Source of the DNA: Nocardia kruczakiae NBRC 101016
Lineage (GTDB): Bacteria; Actinomycetota; Actinomycetes; Mycobacteriales; Mycobacteriaceae
Direction: 5' to 3'
DNA length: 64,000 nucleotides
Assembly (NCBI RefSeq): GCF_001612965.1
Contig: NZ_BDBL01000031.1
Span: forward strand, 1-64,000
The translations under genes were made by a program, and so were the position numbers. This document shows positions 7,744 to 30,862 of this stretch, one piece after another; positions within the stretch are counted from its first letter, which is position 1; the number at the start of each line of letters is the position of its first letter. The notes below the pieces were generated by a model. The model worked only from the letters and a program-made list of their open reading frames with translations. It was not told the DNA's origin and did no database searches.

Positions 7744-8079
7744 ATGGCAGATCGCGTACTCCGAGGTAGCCGGCTCGGAGCGGTGAGCTACGAGACGGAC
7801 CGCGACCACGACCTGGCACCACGTCGAGTGGCGCGGTACCGGACCGACAACGGTGAGGAGTTCGACGTCCCGTTCGCCGACGACGCCGAAATCCCGCCGA
7901 CCTGGCTGTGCCGTAACGGTCAGGAGGGCATCCTGATCGAGGGCACCACCCAGGAACCCAAGAAGGTCAAGCCCCCGCGTACCCATTGGGACATGCTGCT
8001 GGAACGCCGTTCCAAGGAGGAGCTCGAGGAACTGCTGCAGGAGCGCCTCGAATTGCTCAAGACCCGGCGCGGCCGGTAA
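7744..8079 (+). CDS. rbpA: RNA polymerase-binding protein RbpA
   Basis: A 111-residue transcription factor that binds RNA polymerase and the group 1/2 sigma factors and stabilises open complexes. The sequence is typical from end to end: MADRVLRGSRLGAVSYETD, the Rv2050-type beta-barrel core with YRTDNGEEFDVPFADDAEIP and PPTWLCRNGQEG, and the C-terminal sigma-interacting helix around WDMLLERRSKEELEELLQER. The ATG at 7744 follows a GAGAGG ribosome binding site. A candidate SigR/SigH-type promoter lies just upstream and a perfect hairpin terminator just downstream. In Mycobacterium the neighbour of this gene is ppm1/lnt; here the NRPS operon intervenes. Confidence 0.97.
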   Translation: MADRVLRGSRLGAVSYETDRDHDLAPRRVARYRTDNGEEFDVPFADDAEIPPTWLCRNGQEGILIEGTTQEPKKVKPPRTHWDMLLERRSKEELEELLQERLELLKTRRGR

Positions 8080-8092
8080 TTCGAGCCGACAC

Positions 8093-8127
8093 GAACGTCC
8101 CCTCGCACCCAGTGCGAGGGGACGTTC
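8093..8127 (+). terminator. Perfect 16-bp hairpin between rbpA and the NRPS-exporter operon
   Basis: Bases 8093-8108 and 8112-8127 are exact reverse complements around a 3-nt loop. The hairpin sits 13 bases after the rbpA stop and 36 bases beyond the end of the convergent exporter permease gene, so it can terminate both transcripts. Confidence 0.85.
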
Positions 8128-8163
8128 CGTATTCAGGGGCGGACACCGCGGTCGTCGCGGTGA

Positions 8164-9069
8164 TCAGTGGCTGGCGACCTTGCGGTATTGCAGCAGCGCC
8201 AGCGGCACCGCGACCACCAGGATGGCCACCGAACAGGCCACCGCGTATTCCACGCAGTGGTCCACCGGCCACCCGTGCGGTGCCGTGAAAGTAGGCGGAG
8301 AACTGTTCGCGAACAGTTTCCGGCCGGACGCCGAGACCGCGGTGATCGGATTCCACTCCGCGATCGAACGCAGCGGGCCCGGCAGGGTCTCGGCGGAGAT
8401 GAAGGCCGAGGAGATGAACGTGACCGGGAACAGCCAGATCAATCCGGCGCTCTGGGCGACCTCGACATTCGGCGCGATCAGCCCGGTCAACGCACCCACC
8501 CACGACATCGCGAACGCGAACAGCAGAATGATCGCGAACCCCAGCGCCGCATCGGCCACCGACCCGTTGATCCGCCATCCGACCAGATAACCGCAGGCGA
8601 CCATGACGGCCAGCGCCACCACGTTGACCATCGTGTCGGACAGGGTGCGCCCCATCAGCACCGCCATCCGCGACATCGGAAGCGTGCGCATCCGGTCGAT
8701 GATGCCCTTCTGCAGGTCGTTGGCCAGGCCCACGGTGGTGAACGCGGCGTTGAAGGCGACCGTCTGGGTGAAGATGCCGGCCAGCAGGAATTCGCGGTAC
8801 TGACCGCCGCCCAGCGACGCCCCGAAGATGTAGGCGAACAGGAACACGAACATCAACGGCTGGACCGTCGCGGTGACCAGCAGCGTCGGCACGCGCAGGA
8901 TGGTGAGCAGATTGCGGTAGGCGATGATCGCGCTGTCGCGGAAGACCCGGACCGGCGCCGCGATCGTATGGACGTCCTTGTCGATGTCGGGCCGCGTCAC
9001 CGCCGCGTCTGTCTGTGTGGGCTCTGCCGCCGTCTCCGATTCGGCGACCGCCGCTTCGACGGTACTCAC
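8164..9069 (-). CDS. ABC-2 type exporter permease (DrrB-like)
   Basis: A 301-residue membrane protein with a ~45-residue charged N-terminus and six predicted helices. The ABC-2 signature region around residues 100-150 (GIFTQTVAFNAAFTTVGLA, then DLQKGIIDRMRTLPMSRMAV) is typical of DrrB, the daunorubicin-efflux permease family. The start is the GTG at 9069, which overlaps the stop of the ATPase gene as GTGA. It is the last gene of the operon NRPS - ATPase - permease, so export of the NRPS product is the most likely role. An N-terminal extension rich in T, D and E (AAEPTQTDAAVTRPDIDKD) is cytoplasmic. Confidence 0.9.
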   Translation of the reverse strand: MSTVEAAVAESETAAEPTQTDAAVTRPDIDKDVHTIAAPVRVFRDSAIIAYRNLLTILRVPTLLVTATVQPLMFVFLFAYIFGASLGGGQYREFLLAGIFTQTVAFNAAFTTVGLANDLQKGIIDRMRTLPMSRMAVLMGRTLSDTMVNVVALAVMVACGYLVGWRINGSVADAALGFAIILLFAFAMSWVGALTGLIAPNVEVAQSAGLIWLFPVTFISSAFISAETLPGPLRSIAEWNPITAVSASGRKLFANSSPPTFTAPHGWPVDHCVEYAVACSVAILVVAVPLALLQYRKVASH

Positions 9070-10051
9070 GACATGATCTCCTCTGCTACGTCTTCGTTTT
9101 CGGATTCTTCGATCGGCTCCGCGGGCGTACCGGTCAGCGACAGGAACACATCGTCGAGACTCGGCCGGGTCACCTCCGCGTCCACCACGCACACCCCCGC
9201 ATCATCGAGCCGGCGCAGCGCCTCGACCATGGTGCGGGTGCCGTCGCCGACCACGATCGAGACGTGATCGGCGCCCGGTTCGTGGATCGGCTCGCCGAGA
9301 CCGACCTCGCTCAGCACGGACTTCGCCGGACCCGGGTCCTGCCCCTCGGCGAGGGTGACGGTGAGGCGGTCGCCGCCGATCGAGGTCTTCAGTTCGTCGG
9401 CGGAGCCGCGCGCGATCACCTTGCCCTTGTCGATCACGGTGATCCGGTCGGCCAGCTGATCGGCCTCCTCCAGATACTGGGTGGTCAGCAGCACGGTGGT
9501 GCCGTCGTCGACCAGATCGCCGATGACCTTCCACATGTCGAGCCGCCCGCGCGGGTCCAGACCGGTGGTCGGCTCGTCGAGCACCACCACCGTGGGCCGC
9601 GCCACCAGCGCACCAGCGAGGTCCAGGCGGCGGGCCATACCGCCGGAGTAGGTGCCTGCGCGCCGCCCGGCCGCATGTTCCAGTCCCAGCGCCGAGAGCA
9701 GTTCGGTCGCGCGCTCGGCGGACTTCTTGTGGTCCATCCCGTACAGCCGGGCCACCATCCGCAGGTTCTCGAAGCCGGACAGGTTCTCGTCGACCGCGGC
9801 GTATTGCCCCGACAGCCCGATCCGGGTGCGCACCCGCGCCGGATGATGCACCACGTCGACTCCGGCGACCCGGACGTTGCCGGAGGTCGGTTTCAACAGG
9901 GTGGTGACGATCCGGACCGTCGTCGTCTTCCCGGCGCCGTTGGGACCCAGCAGACCCATCACGGTCCCCGAGGGGATCTCCAGATCGATGCCGTCGAGTA
10001 CCCGGGCCTTGCCGTAGGTCTTGACCAGATCGGTGACTTCCACTGCCAAAC

Positions 10052-10055
<4 letters not shown>
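9066..10055 (-). CDS. ABC exporter ATP-binding protein (DrrA-like)
   Basis: A 329-residue ATPase of the daunorubicin/oleandomycin resistance type. Visible elements are Walker A (GPNGAGKTTT, ~residues 36-45), a Q-loop region (GLSGQYAAVDENLSG), the signature YSGGMARRLDLA, Walker B VVVLDEPTTGLD and the H-loop LLTTQYLEEADQL, followed by the ~100-residue DrrA C-terminal regulatory domain with DDVFLSLTG. The GTG start at 10055 overlaps the NRPS stop as GTGA, and its own stop overlaps the permease start in the same way. All three genes are therefore translationally coupled. Likely partner: the DrrB-like permease. Likely cargo: the NRPS peptide (inference). Confidence 0.95.
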
Positions 10056-23701
<13,646 letters not shown>

Positions 23702-24070
23702 CAATCACTCCGTTCTGCCGCTGTATACGCAACTCCCCGATCCCCATCCGTGGGCGGAAAAGCGCGCGCCAGCGGGAGGACGTGATCCACGCCCTATGAT
23801 TCGGAGCGCCGTTGCGGCCGGACTGGTAACGATGTCGTGATCTTCGGCCTCGGACGCCACAGGCAGATACAGCAATTGATTGGCTATTTCACCGCAAATG
23901 ACTGCCGTTCAGCGGCGATCGCCCGTCAGGGACAAGATCGGCAGCACGCGGTGTCCGGATGTGCAACCAACCGGCGAATGCAGATGAGCGGCCCGGAATC
24001 GACGGAGTGTGAGAAAGATCGATTCGCGGGTACCCGCGATGTGTGATTGTCCGGAAGACTGCGGTGGTCG
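23702..24070. other. Promoter region of the NRPS operon
   Basis: About 370 bases between lnt (ends 24071) and the NRPS start, both minus strand. The composition is clearly less GC-rich than the genes around it, especially 23860-24050, as expected for a long regulatory leader. I looked for a DtxR/IdeR-type iron box and did not find one. No open frame with a ribosome binding site is present. Confidence 0.5.
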
Positions 24071-25663
24071 TCAGTCGAATACCGGGTCGCCGGTGACGTC
24101 CTCATCGGTCCGACGCGCCGAGCGCATCGTTCGCCGCCGGATAGCCGCGACCAGGGCGACGGCCGCAGCAAGAATACACAACATGCGTTCCGGAAGGGGA
24201 CCCATCGCGGTCGCGGGTGTCGTGTCGCTGCGCAACGGCAGCGTCGCCTCGAGTGCGGCGGGCACGAATTTGGTGGTCTGCTGCCGCACCACACCGTCGG
24301 CGGTGACCACGGCACTGACACCGGTGGTCGCGGCGACCACCAGTGCCCGGCCGTGTTCGACGGCCCGCACTCGCGACATGGCCAGCTGCTGATAGGTCAT
24401 ATCGCTGTCGCCGAAGGTGGCGTTGTTGGTGGGGACGGTCAGCAGCTGCGCACCGGCGCGCAGCGAATCCTCGAAGGCCCGGTCGAAGGCGACCTCGTAG
24501 CAGGTCGCCACGCCGATCGCGACCATCGGGCCGCCGGTCGCCGGGCGGGCGTGCACGACCCCGTCTCCGTGGCCGGGTACGAAGTAGCCGGCGCGGTCGG
24601 CGTAGCTCGAGAAGTGACGGAAGAAGCCGCGGTAGGGCAGATATTCGCCGAAGGGCTGGATGATCTTCTTGTCGTGGCGCTCCCCCGGCCCGTCGGCGTC
24701 CCACACGATCACCGAATTGGTGGTGGTGCGGTCGTCGTTGACGAGGACGGCGCCCACCAGGATCGGGGCGTGGATGTCACGGGAGGCCGCGGTGATCTCG
24801 TCGTAGGCGTCGGAATTGCGCAGCGGGTCGATATCGGAGGAATTCTCCGGCCAGATCACCACATCCGGCGCGGCGGCGGTGCCGGCGGCGACCGCGCGGG
24901 CCAGGTCCTCGGTACGGCGAATGTGATTGTCCAGCACGGCCCGGCGCTGGGCGTTGAAGTCCAAGCCCAGCCGCGGCACGCTGCCCTGGATAGCGGCGAC
25001 CGTGATCGACCGGTCTCCGTCGTCCGGGGCGGGCAGCGCGGTCCGGAGGATCACTCCGGTAATCGGGATAATAGCCACAACCGTTGCGAGAGTGATAATT
25101 ACGACCGCACGACGTGCGGTTACCGGGGGACGCAACCGGAGCAGCAGGACCGCCAGGACGGTTCCGGTCAGGGCGACCGCGAAGCTCACGACCGGCGCAC
25201 CGCCGAGCCAGGCCAGCGGCAGATACCAGCCGTCGGCCTGCCCGAAAGCGAGCCGGCCCCATGGGAATCCGCCGAACGGAAAACTGGATCGTCCCCATTC
25301 GGTGAGCGTCCACATCAAGGCCACCCACACCGGCCAGCCCGGCAGGGCGCACACCAGCCGCGACAGCAGGCCGAACAGGCCGACATAGATCGCGCACGCG
25401 GCCGAGAGCGCCAGCCACGGCACCGGGCCGACGTAGATGCCGGTCCACGGCAGCAGCGGCAGGAAGAACGCGAGCCCCGCCAGCAGTCCGTAGCCGAATC
25501 CGCCGCGCAACCTCGTCGTATCGCGCACGACCAGGGTCAGGATCGCGATGCCGATCGGCGCGAGGTACCAGCAGGTACGGGGCGGAAAGCTCGCGAACAA
25601 CAGAAGCCCGGCGACGACAGCGGCCGCGATCCTCCCCCACACCCGCCACGTCACGCCCAGCAC
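24071..25663 (-). CDS. lnt: Apolipoprotein N-acyltransferase
   Basis: A 530-residue membrane enzyme that adds the third acyl chain to the N-terminal cysteine of lipoproteins. The first ~200 residues hold six to seven helices with the Lnt hallmark WTLTEWGRSSFPFGGFPWG. The following carbon-nitrogen hydrolase domain carries the catalytic triad: glutamate in WPENSS, lysine in DKKIIQPFGEYLPYRG and cysteine in GVATCYEVAF. A C-terminal helix and charged tail follow. GTG 25663 is supported by TAGGCT at 25670-25675, six bases upstream (leaderless). Unlike M. tuberculosis, no polyprenol-phosphate mannosyltransferase (Ppm1) domain or gene is attached or adjacent. Confidence 0.95.
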   Translation of the reverse strand: MLGVTWRVWGRIAAAVVAGLLLFASFPPRTCWYLAPIGIAILTLVVRDTTRLRGGFGYGLLAGLAFFLPLLPWTGIYVGPVPWLALSAACAIYVGLFGLLSRLVCALPGWPVWVALMWTLTEWGRSSFPFGGFPWGRLAFGQADGWYLPLAWLGGAPVVSFAVALTGTVLAVLLLRLRPPVTARRAVVIITLATVVAIIPITGVILRTALPAPDDGDRSITVAAIQGSVPRLGLDFNAQRRAVLDNHIRRTEDLARAVAAGTAAAPDVVIWPENSSDIDPLRNSDAYDEITAASRDIHAPILVGAVLVNDDRTTTNSVIVWDADGPGERHDKKIIQPFGEYLPYRGFFRHFSSYADRAGYFVPGHGDGVVHARPATGGPMVAIGVATCYEVAFDRAFEDSLRAGAQLLTVPTNNATFGDSDMTYQQLAMSRVRAVEHGRALVVAATTGVSAVVTADGVVRQQTTKFVPAALEATLPLRSDTTPATAMGPLPERMLCILAAAVALVAAIRRRTMRSARRTDEDVTGDPVFD

Positions 25664-25880
25664 CGCGCCAGCCTACTGGGACGGCGCGCAGTTCCCGCCG
25701 GCCGGGGCTCCGCGGCCGCGACACCTCCGCCGCATGGTGACGACGAAGGCCGCTGGTGTGACGGACGCCACCGGGGAGCCCGCCAGCCGGTGTCGGAGAA
25801 CGCAGCGGCCGCGCGGCCCGGTCGGCCGCCCTGCCGTCCGACGGCGAAACCGTGGCGGGCCGGCCCGCTCCCGAGTTCGG

Positions 25881-27476
25881 TCAGCCCTCGTAGATGGTCA
25901 CGCCGTCGCGGACGGTGCGCAGGCAGCGCGGGAGTTCGGCGCCCGCGTCCAAGGACGGCAGGCCGGGGACGCGTGAGCGCGGATCGGTGGACCAGCGTTG
26001 CACCGTGTCCGAGGCGGCGGCGACCACCAATTCCGTTGTGTCCCAGATCGCATAGTTGGCGGGGGCGCCGGGCACCAGCGTGCCGGCGATGCCGTCGCGT
26101 ACGCCGCCTGCTCGCCAGGCCCCGCGGGTGGCTGCGGCGAAGGCCGCGCGCGGGGAGATGTGGTGTCCCGGGGTCCGGTGGTTCGCGGCCGCGCGCACGG
26201 CCTCCCACGGGTTCAGCGCCGTCACCGGGGCGTCGGAGCTGATCGCCAGGGAGACGCCGGCGGCGGCCATCGCCGCGAACGGGTTGGTGGCCGCGGCGCG
26301 TTCGGCGCCCAGCCGGGTGGCATACATTCCCTCGGCGCCACCCCAGGCCGCGTCGAATCCCGGTTGCACGCTGGCGATCACACCGAATTCGGCCAGTTTC
26401 GCGATCTGGGCGGCATCGAGCAGTTCGGCATGTTCGAGGCGGTGGCCGCGGGTGGCCACCGCCGGTGCGCCGAGTTCGCCGGCGACGCGGGCGAAGCCCT
26501 CGACCACCGCATCGACGGCGGCGTCGCCGATGGCGTGGAATCCGGCCTGGATCCCGGCCTCGGTGCAAGCCCGGACGTGGGCGGCGATCGCCGCGGCGTC
26601 GAGGTAGGAGACGCCGGTGGTGTCGCGGTCGGCATACGGTTCGCGCAGCCACGCGGTGTGGGAGCCGAAGGAGCCGTCGACGAACAAGTCACCGGCCAGC
26701 CCATGGACCCCGAGTTCGCCGATCAGCGCCCGCGCCTCGTCGGCCGAGGTGACGGCCTCACCCCAGTACGCCCGCACCTGCACACCGTGCTCGAATTCCA
26801 GCAATTCGCGCACATCGGCGCGTCCGGAGATCTGCGGGCCCGCACATTCGTGAACGGCGACCACACCGTGCGCGGCCGCGTAATCCAGTGCGATGGCCCG
26901 TGCCCGGTCGCGCTGAGCGCGGTCGAGACCGTCGAGCGCGGCCTCACGGGCGAGATGATGCGCGTCGGCGCGCAGCGGTGCGCCGGCGGTGTATCCGGCG
27001 GCCCCGCGAACGCCGTGCACAGCGTCGAGCAGCGCGGTCGAGACGACGGCGGAATGGGCGTCCACGCGGGACAGATAGACGGTGCGGCCGGGCCCGGCCG
27101 CGGCGTCGATCTCCTCGACCGTGGGCGGGCGTCCCTCGGGCCAGCGGGTCTCGTCCCAGCCGTCGCCGATGATCGTGCCGGAATGCGCAGCGGCGTACTC
27201 GCGCACCAGATCCAGGCACTGGGCCAGCGAATTCGCCTGGGACAGATCCAGACCCGTCAGTTGCAGACCCAGCGCGGTGACGTGCACGTGCGGATCGACG
27301 AAGGCCGGGGCGACGAAAGCGCCGTCCAGATCGATGATTTCGGCGTCGGGATGCAGGGCGCGGCCGGGGCGTTCGGCGCCCAGCCAGACCACGGTGCCGT
27401 CGGTGACCGCCATCGCGGTCGCATCGGGAGAACTGGAGCTGTAGATTCGGCCGCCGACCAGCAACTGGGTACTCAC
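25881..27476 (-). CDS. YtcJ-type amidohydrolase
   Basis: A 531-residue metal-dependent hydrolase of the amidohydrolase_3 / YtcJ group (N-substituted formamide deformylase-like). Metal-binding marks are complete: HVH in VDPHVHVTALG, HECAG, the HAIGDAAVD segment, HRLEHAELLD and SSDAPVTALNPW near the C-terminus. The N-terminal beta-sandwich starts at GRIYSSSSPDATAMAV. The substrate is unknown, since these enzymes act on varied amide, carbamate or ester bonds. GTG 27476 is taken as the start. It lies between fxsA (50 bases upstream) and lnt (217 bases downstream) on the same strand. Confidence 0.9.
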   Translation of the reverse strand: MSTQLLVGGRIYSSSSPDATAMAVTDGTVVWLGAERPGRALHPDAEIIDLDGAFVAPAFVDPHVHVTALGLQLTGLDLSQANSLAQCLDLVREYAAAHSGTIIGDGWDETRWPEGRPPTVEEIDAAAGPGRTVYLSRVDAHSAVVSTALLDAVHGVRGAAGYTAGAPLRADAHHLAREAALDGLDRAQRDRARAIALDYAAAHGVVAVHECAGPQISGRADVRELLEFEHGVQVRAYWGEAVTSADEARALIGELGVHGLAGDLFVDGSFGSHTAWLREPYADRDTTGVSYLDAAAIAAHVRACTEAGIQAGFHAIGDAAVDAVVEGFARVAGELGAPAVATRGHRLEHAELLDAAQIAKLAEFGVIASVQPGFDAAWGGAEGMYATRLGAERAAATNPFAAMAAAGVSLAISSDAPVTALNPWEAVRAAANHRTPGHHISPRAAFAAATRGAWRAGGVRDGIAGTLVPGAPANYAIWDTTELVVAAASDTVQRWSTDPRSRVPGLPSLDAGAELPRCLRTVRDGVTIYEG

Positions 27477-27526
27477 GGGTGACCAGTGTGCCGCACGGCC
27501 GGCGGCATGGGATCAGTGCGGGTCGG

Positions 27527-28009
27527 TCAGCGGGGATCGATCATGCGCCGCGTGGGGCCCTGACCGTCGTCGTAGTACTGCTCGACGACCACGCCGTCGA
27601 CGACCTCACCGGAGGGTTCCACCACCACGCCGCGATATCCGCCGGCCATGGTCAGCCGATCGATGCGCCGCAGCGCCGCGGCCGAGACCAGCGGTCGCAG
27701 CAGTGCGCGGGTCGGCAGGAGCAGCAGCAGTCCGAACACCGAGGTGACCAGACCGGGAACGAACATCAGCAGCGCGCCCACCCCGACCAGCGCGCCGTCG
27801 GCGACGGCGGTACCCGGGGCGATCTCGCCGCGCCGGGCCCGGCGGAACTGCTGGAAGACCCGGCGGCCCTGGGAACGCACCAGGATCAGCCCGAGCGCGG
27901 ATCCGGCGATGAGCAGCAGAATGGTAGGCACGGCACCGATGAGGTGGCCGACCACGACCAGCGCCGCGATCTCGACGACGAGATAGAGGGCGAACAACAG
28001 GGCGGGCAT
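27527..28009 (-). CDS. fxsA: FxsA family membrane protein
   Basis: A 160-residue membrane protein with the FxsA core in residues ~1-110: an N-terminal helix pair (LYLVVEIAALVVVGHLIGAV), a charged linker around VRSQGRRVFQQFRRARRGE, and the ADGALVGVGALLMFVPGLVT segment typical of the family. E. coli FxsA suppresses F exclusion of phage T7; its cellular role is unclear. The C-terminal ~45 residues are polar and specific to actinobacterial members. The start follows AAAGGATCGCCG. The fxsA-amidohydrolase-lnt order matches what I remember of related actinomycetes. Confidence 0.88.
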   Translation of the reverse strand: MPALLFALYLVVEIAALVVVGHLIGAVPTILLLIAGSALGLILVRSQGRRVFQQFRRARRGEIAPGTAVADGALVGVGALLMFVPGLVTSVFGLLLLLPTRALLRPLVSAAALRRIDRLTMAGGYRGVVVEPSGEVVDGVVVEQYYDDGQGPTRRMIDPR

Positions 28010-28094
28010 CGGCGATCCTTTCCACGATCTACCCTGCCCAACGCGCGGCGCCCCCGATTTTCTCCCGATCCGGGCATATCACCGCACACTCGGG

Positions 28095-28754
28095 TCAGGT
28101 ACCCGGTGTGACCAGCCCGGTTTCGTAGGCCAGCACGACCGCCTGCACCCGGTCGCGCAGTCCCAGTTTGGTCAGCACCCGGCCGACGTGCGTCTTCACC
28201 GTGGCCTCCGACAGATACAGCTCGGCGGCGATCTCGGCGTTGGAGCGCCCGGCGGCGATCTGTTCGAGCACCTCGCGTTCGCGCGCGGTGAGCACGTCGA
28301 GCACCGACGGGTCGCGCACACGGGCGGGGTCGGCGGCGATCAGCCGGTTCAGCAGACGTTTGGTCACCTTCGGCGAGACCACGGCGTCACCGGCCGCGAC
28401 GCTGCGGATCGCGGAGACCAGATCCTCGGGCGGGGTGTCCTTGAGCAGGAAGCCACTGGCTCCGGCGCGCAGCGCGCCGAGGGCGTGTTCGTCGAGGTCG
28501 AAGGTGGTCATCACCAGAACCCGGCTGCCGCATCCGGATTCGAGGATCTGGGCGGTCGCGGCGACGCCGTCGACCACGGGCATCCGCACATCCATCAGCA
28601 CCACGTCGGGGGCCAGCTCACCGGCCAGGCGCACGGCGGTCGCGCCGTTGTCGGCCTCGGCGACGACATCGACGTCCGGGTGCGCGCCCAGCACCATCTT
28701 GAGTCCGGCACGCATGAGTTCCTGGTCGTCGACGACGAGTACGGTGATCGGCAC
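28095..28754 (-). CDS. NarL/LuxR-family response regulator
   Basis: A 219-residue response regulator. The receiver domain contains the acidic pair in VVDDQEL and the phospho-acceptor aspartate in VVLMDVRMP (~residue 53), with the conserved lysine in FLLKDTPPEDL. The C-terminal ~65 residues form the LuxR helix-turn-helix (LTAREREVLEQIAAGRSN, then LSEATVKTHVGRVLTKLGL). It follows the histidine kinase gene by 31 bases, so they are a cognate pair. GTG 28754 is preceded by TAGATT at 28761-28766, six bases upstream, so it may also be transcribed separately as a leaderless mRNA. The signal is unknown. Confidence 0.95.
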   Translation of the reverse strand: MPITVLVVDDQELMRAGLKMVLGAHPDVDVVAEADNGATAVRLAGELAPDVVLMDVRMPVVDGVAATAQILESGCGSRVLVMTTFDLDEHALGALRAGASGFLLKDTPPEDLVSAIRSVAAGDAVVSPKVTKRLLNRLIAADPARVRDPSVLDVLTAREREVLEQIAAGRSNAEIAAELYLSEATVKTHVGRVLTKLGLRDRVQAVVLAYETGLVTPGT

Positions 28755-28785
28755 CGCACCAATCTAACCGGGACTTCTCCCCCGG

Positions 28786-30006
28786 TCAGTCGGGTAGTTC
28801 GCGCTGCAGGGGAATGGTGGCGCAGACGCGCCAGCCGCCCTCGGGGCGTCGTCCCACCTCGAGGGTGCCGCCGAGGACCGCGATCCGCTCCCGCATCCCG
28901 ACCAGCCCGAGACCGCTGCCGGCGATGCCGTTGCGCAGCGCGGTGTCGTCCACGACGGGCGCCTTCGCCGCCATGGTGGACCCGGTCGCGGACGGTCCGG
29001 CATCGCCGCGGTCGAGGACCTCGACCAGCACGTCCGTGTCGCGCCGGCGCACCCGCACCCAGGCCTGCGGGTCGGGGCCGGCGTGGCGGAAGGTGTTGGT
29101 CAGCGATTCCTGCACGATGCGGTGCATGCCGAGGCTCACCTCGGGCGCGACGTCGTCGAGTTCGCCGGTGAGTTCCAATTCCACGGCGAGCCCGGCGCTG
29201 CGCATCATCTCCACCACCTTCGCCAGCCCGGCGGTGCCGTGCTGCGGCAGCTGTTCCGGAGCGTGTTCGGTGCGCAGCAGTTCCACGGTCCGGCGCAGTT
29301 CGCGCAGCGCCTCCCGGCCGGTGGCGGCGATGGTGGCCAATGCCTGTTCGGCGATCTCGGGGTCGCGGCGCAGCGCGTATTTCGCCCCGTCGGCCTGCAC
29401 GATGATGACACTGACCGCGTGCGCGACCACATCGTGGAGTTCGCGGGCGATGCGGGTGCGTTCGGTCGAGACCGCGTCGTGGGCACTGCGTTCACGGTCG
29501 TAGTCGGCGACCGCGAGCCGGGCCGCGACCTCGGCGTCGTAGGCGTGGCGGGCGCCGAGGAATTCCGCGAGGGTCCAGCACAGCGCGTAGAACATGACCA
29601 GGAAGCCGATGACGATCGGCACCGACTGGTCGACCACGGCCAGCGAGAACGCCCCGTCCACGGTGAGGCCGATCAGATACAGCAGACCTTCGCGCCGGCC
29701 CACATACGCGACGAGGGTGTAGAGCGCGACGCCGACCGCCAGCAGCGCGGGCGGCTGCAGATCCTCGTGCAGCACGACGCTCACCGCGCTGGTCGTGATC
29801 GACAACACCAGCAGCGCGACCGCACTGGCCCGCGGATAGCTGCGCCGCCAGATCACCGGCACCGGAACGAGCAGCCCGAGGATCAGATAGACGATCGCGT
29901 GATCCTTGCCGCCGAGCGTGAGCAGATCGAACAGCACCAGTGCGGCCGCGAGGATGGAATCGGCGACCATGGGTTTGCCACGAAGCCACAGACTGAATCG
30001 GCGCAC
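28786..30006 (-). CDS. Sensor histidine kinase (NarX/DesK-like, HisKA_3)
   Basis: A 406-residue membrane kinase. Residues ~15-150 hold five or six hydrophobic helices without a large extracytoplasmic domain. The phospho-acceptor box RELHDVVAHAVSVIIVQADG (~residues 187-206) is of the HisKA_3 type, and the ATP-binding domain ends with GSGLGLVGMRERIAVLGG. It signals to the response regulator gene immediately downstream. GTG 30006 is preceded by TAGGCT at 30013-30018, six bases upstream, so it is probably leaderless. The lack of a sensor domain outside the membrane suggests that it senses a membrane state or a hydrophobic compound (inference). Confidence 0.95.
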   Translation of the reverse strand: MRRFSLWLRGKPMVADSILAAALVLFDLLTLGGKDHAIVYLILGLLVPVPVIWRRSYPRASAVALLVLSITTSAVSVVLHEDLQPPALLAVGVALYTLVAYVGRREGLLYLIGLTVDGAFSLAVVDQSVPIVIGFLVMFYALCWTLAEFLGARHAYDAEVAARLAVADYDRERSAHDAVSTERTRIARELHDVVAHAVSVIIVQADGAKYALRRDPEIAEQALATIAATGREALRELRRTVELLRTEHAPEQLPQHGTAGLAKVVEMMRSAGLAVELELTGELDDVAPEVSLGMHRIVQESLTNTFRHAGPDPQAWVRVRRRDTDVLVEVLDRGDAGPSATGSTMAAKAPVVDDTALRNGIAGSGLGLVGMRERIAVLGGTLEVGRRPEGGWRVCATIPLQRELPD

Positions 30007-30087
30007 CCGCTCAGCCTAGGTGGCCGCCACCGCGGTATCGGGCGCCACGATTTGCCGCACGTCGCGAACTCTGATTGTGTCGCCGAC

Positions 30088-30855
30088 GTGGATGTGGCTG
30101 ATTGGGCGGTGCTGCTGCCCGCGGCCACGGTCGCGGGCTGGGTGGATGCAGTGGTGGGCGGCGGCGGGCTGATCATTCTGCCGACCCTGCTGCTGGTGGC
30201 GCCGACGCTCGCCCCGCAGACCGCCCTGGGCACGAACAAGATCGCCGCATTCGCCGGAACCAGCGCCGCCGCACTGACTTTCGCGCGCCGGGTGCCGATG
30301 AACCGGCCGCTGATGGTGTCCGGTGCGGTGATTGCGGCGTGCGCGGCGGCCGCCGGTTCGGCCGCGGTGGCGCTGATCGACCGGCGCTATTTCATCCCGA
30401 TCGTGATGGCGGTGCTGATCGGTGTCGCGATCGTGGTGGCGACGCGTCCCTCGATCGGGGTGACGATGGCCACCCACCCGCCGACCCGGCGCCGCACGAT
30501 CCTGGTGGTGTGCCTGTCGGCCGGACTGATCGGCGGTTACGACGGGCTGGTCGGGCCCGGCACCGGCACCTTCCTGATCATCTCCTTCGCCACCCTGCTG
30601 GGCACCGAGTTCGTGCGCGCCGCGGCCATGGCGAAGGTGATCAACTGCGGGTCCAATCTCGGCGCGCTGATTCTGCTCGCCGCCACCGGGCACATCATCT
30701 GGTCGGTGGGCCTGGGCATGGCGGTGGCGAATATCGCGGGGTCCGTCGTGGGTTCGCGGATGGCGCTCGCCCGCGGTGCCGGGTTCGTGCGCGCGGTACT
30801 GCTGATCGTGGTGACCGCGATGGTCATCCGCCTGGGCTGGCAGCAGTTCGGCTGA
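30088..30855 (+). CDS. TauE/SafE family sulfite-exporter-like permease
   Basis: A 255-residue membrane protein of the TauE/SafE (TSUP) family with about eight helices in two repeats. The repeat signatures are AGWVDAVVGGGGLIILPTLL (first) and GGYDGLVGPGTGTFLIISF (second), both diagnostic, followed by KVINCGSNLGALILL. Family members export sulfite, sulfoacetate or related organosulfur anions; the exact substrate is unknown. The start is uncertain: GTG 30088 and GTG 30094 are both possible. It is divergent from the histidine kinase gene and ends seven bases before the convergent TetR gene. Confidence 0.88.
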   Translation: MDVADWAVLLPAATVAGWVDAVVGGGGLIILPTLLLVAPTLAPQTALGTNKIAAFAGTSAAALTFARRVPMNRPLMVSGAVIAACAAAAGSAAVALIDRRYFIPIVMAVLIGVAIVVATRPSIGVTMATHPPTRRRTILVVCLSAGLIGGYDGLVGPGTGTFLIISFATLLGTEFVRAAAMAKVINCGSNLGALILLAATGHIIWSVGLGMAVANIAGSVVGSRMALARGAGFVRAVLLIVVTAMVIRLGWQQFG

Positions 30856-30862
30856 GCCGCGC

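Noticed and set aside
23702..24070. Iron box (DtxR/IdeR) expected upstream of a siderophore NRPS.
   Set aside because: I found no sequence resembling the 19-bp TTAGGTTAG-type box by eye on either strand.
29083..30087. Plus-strand extension of the TauE/SafE permease frame through the histidine kinase gene.
   Set aside because: The extension is antisense to a clear kinase and has no transmembrane or family character; the permease begins at 30088 or 30094.
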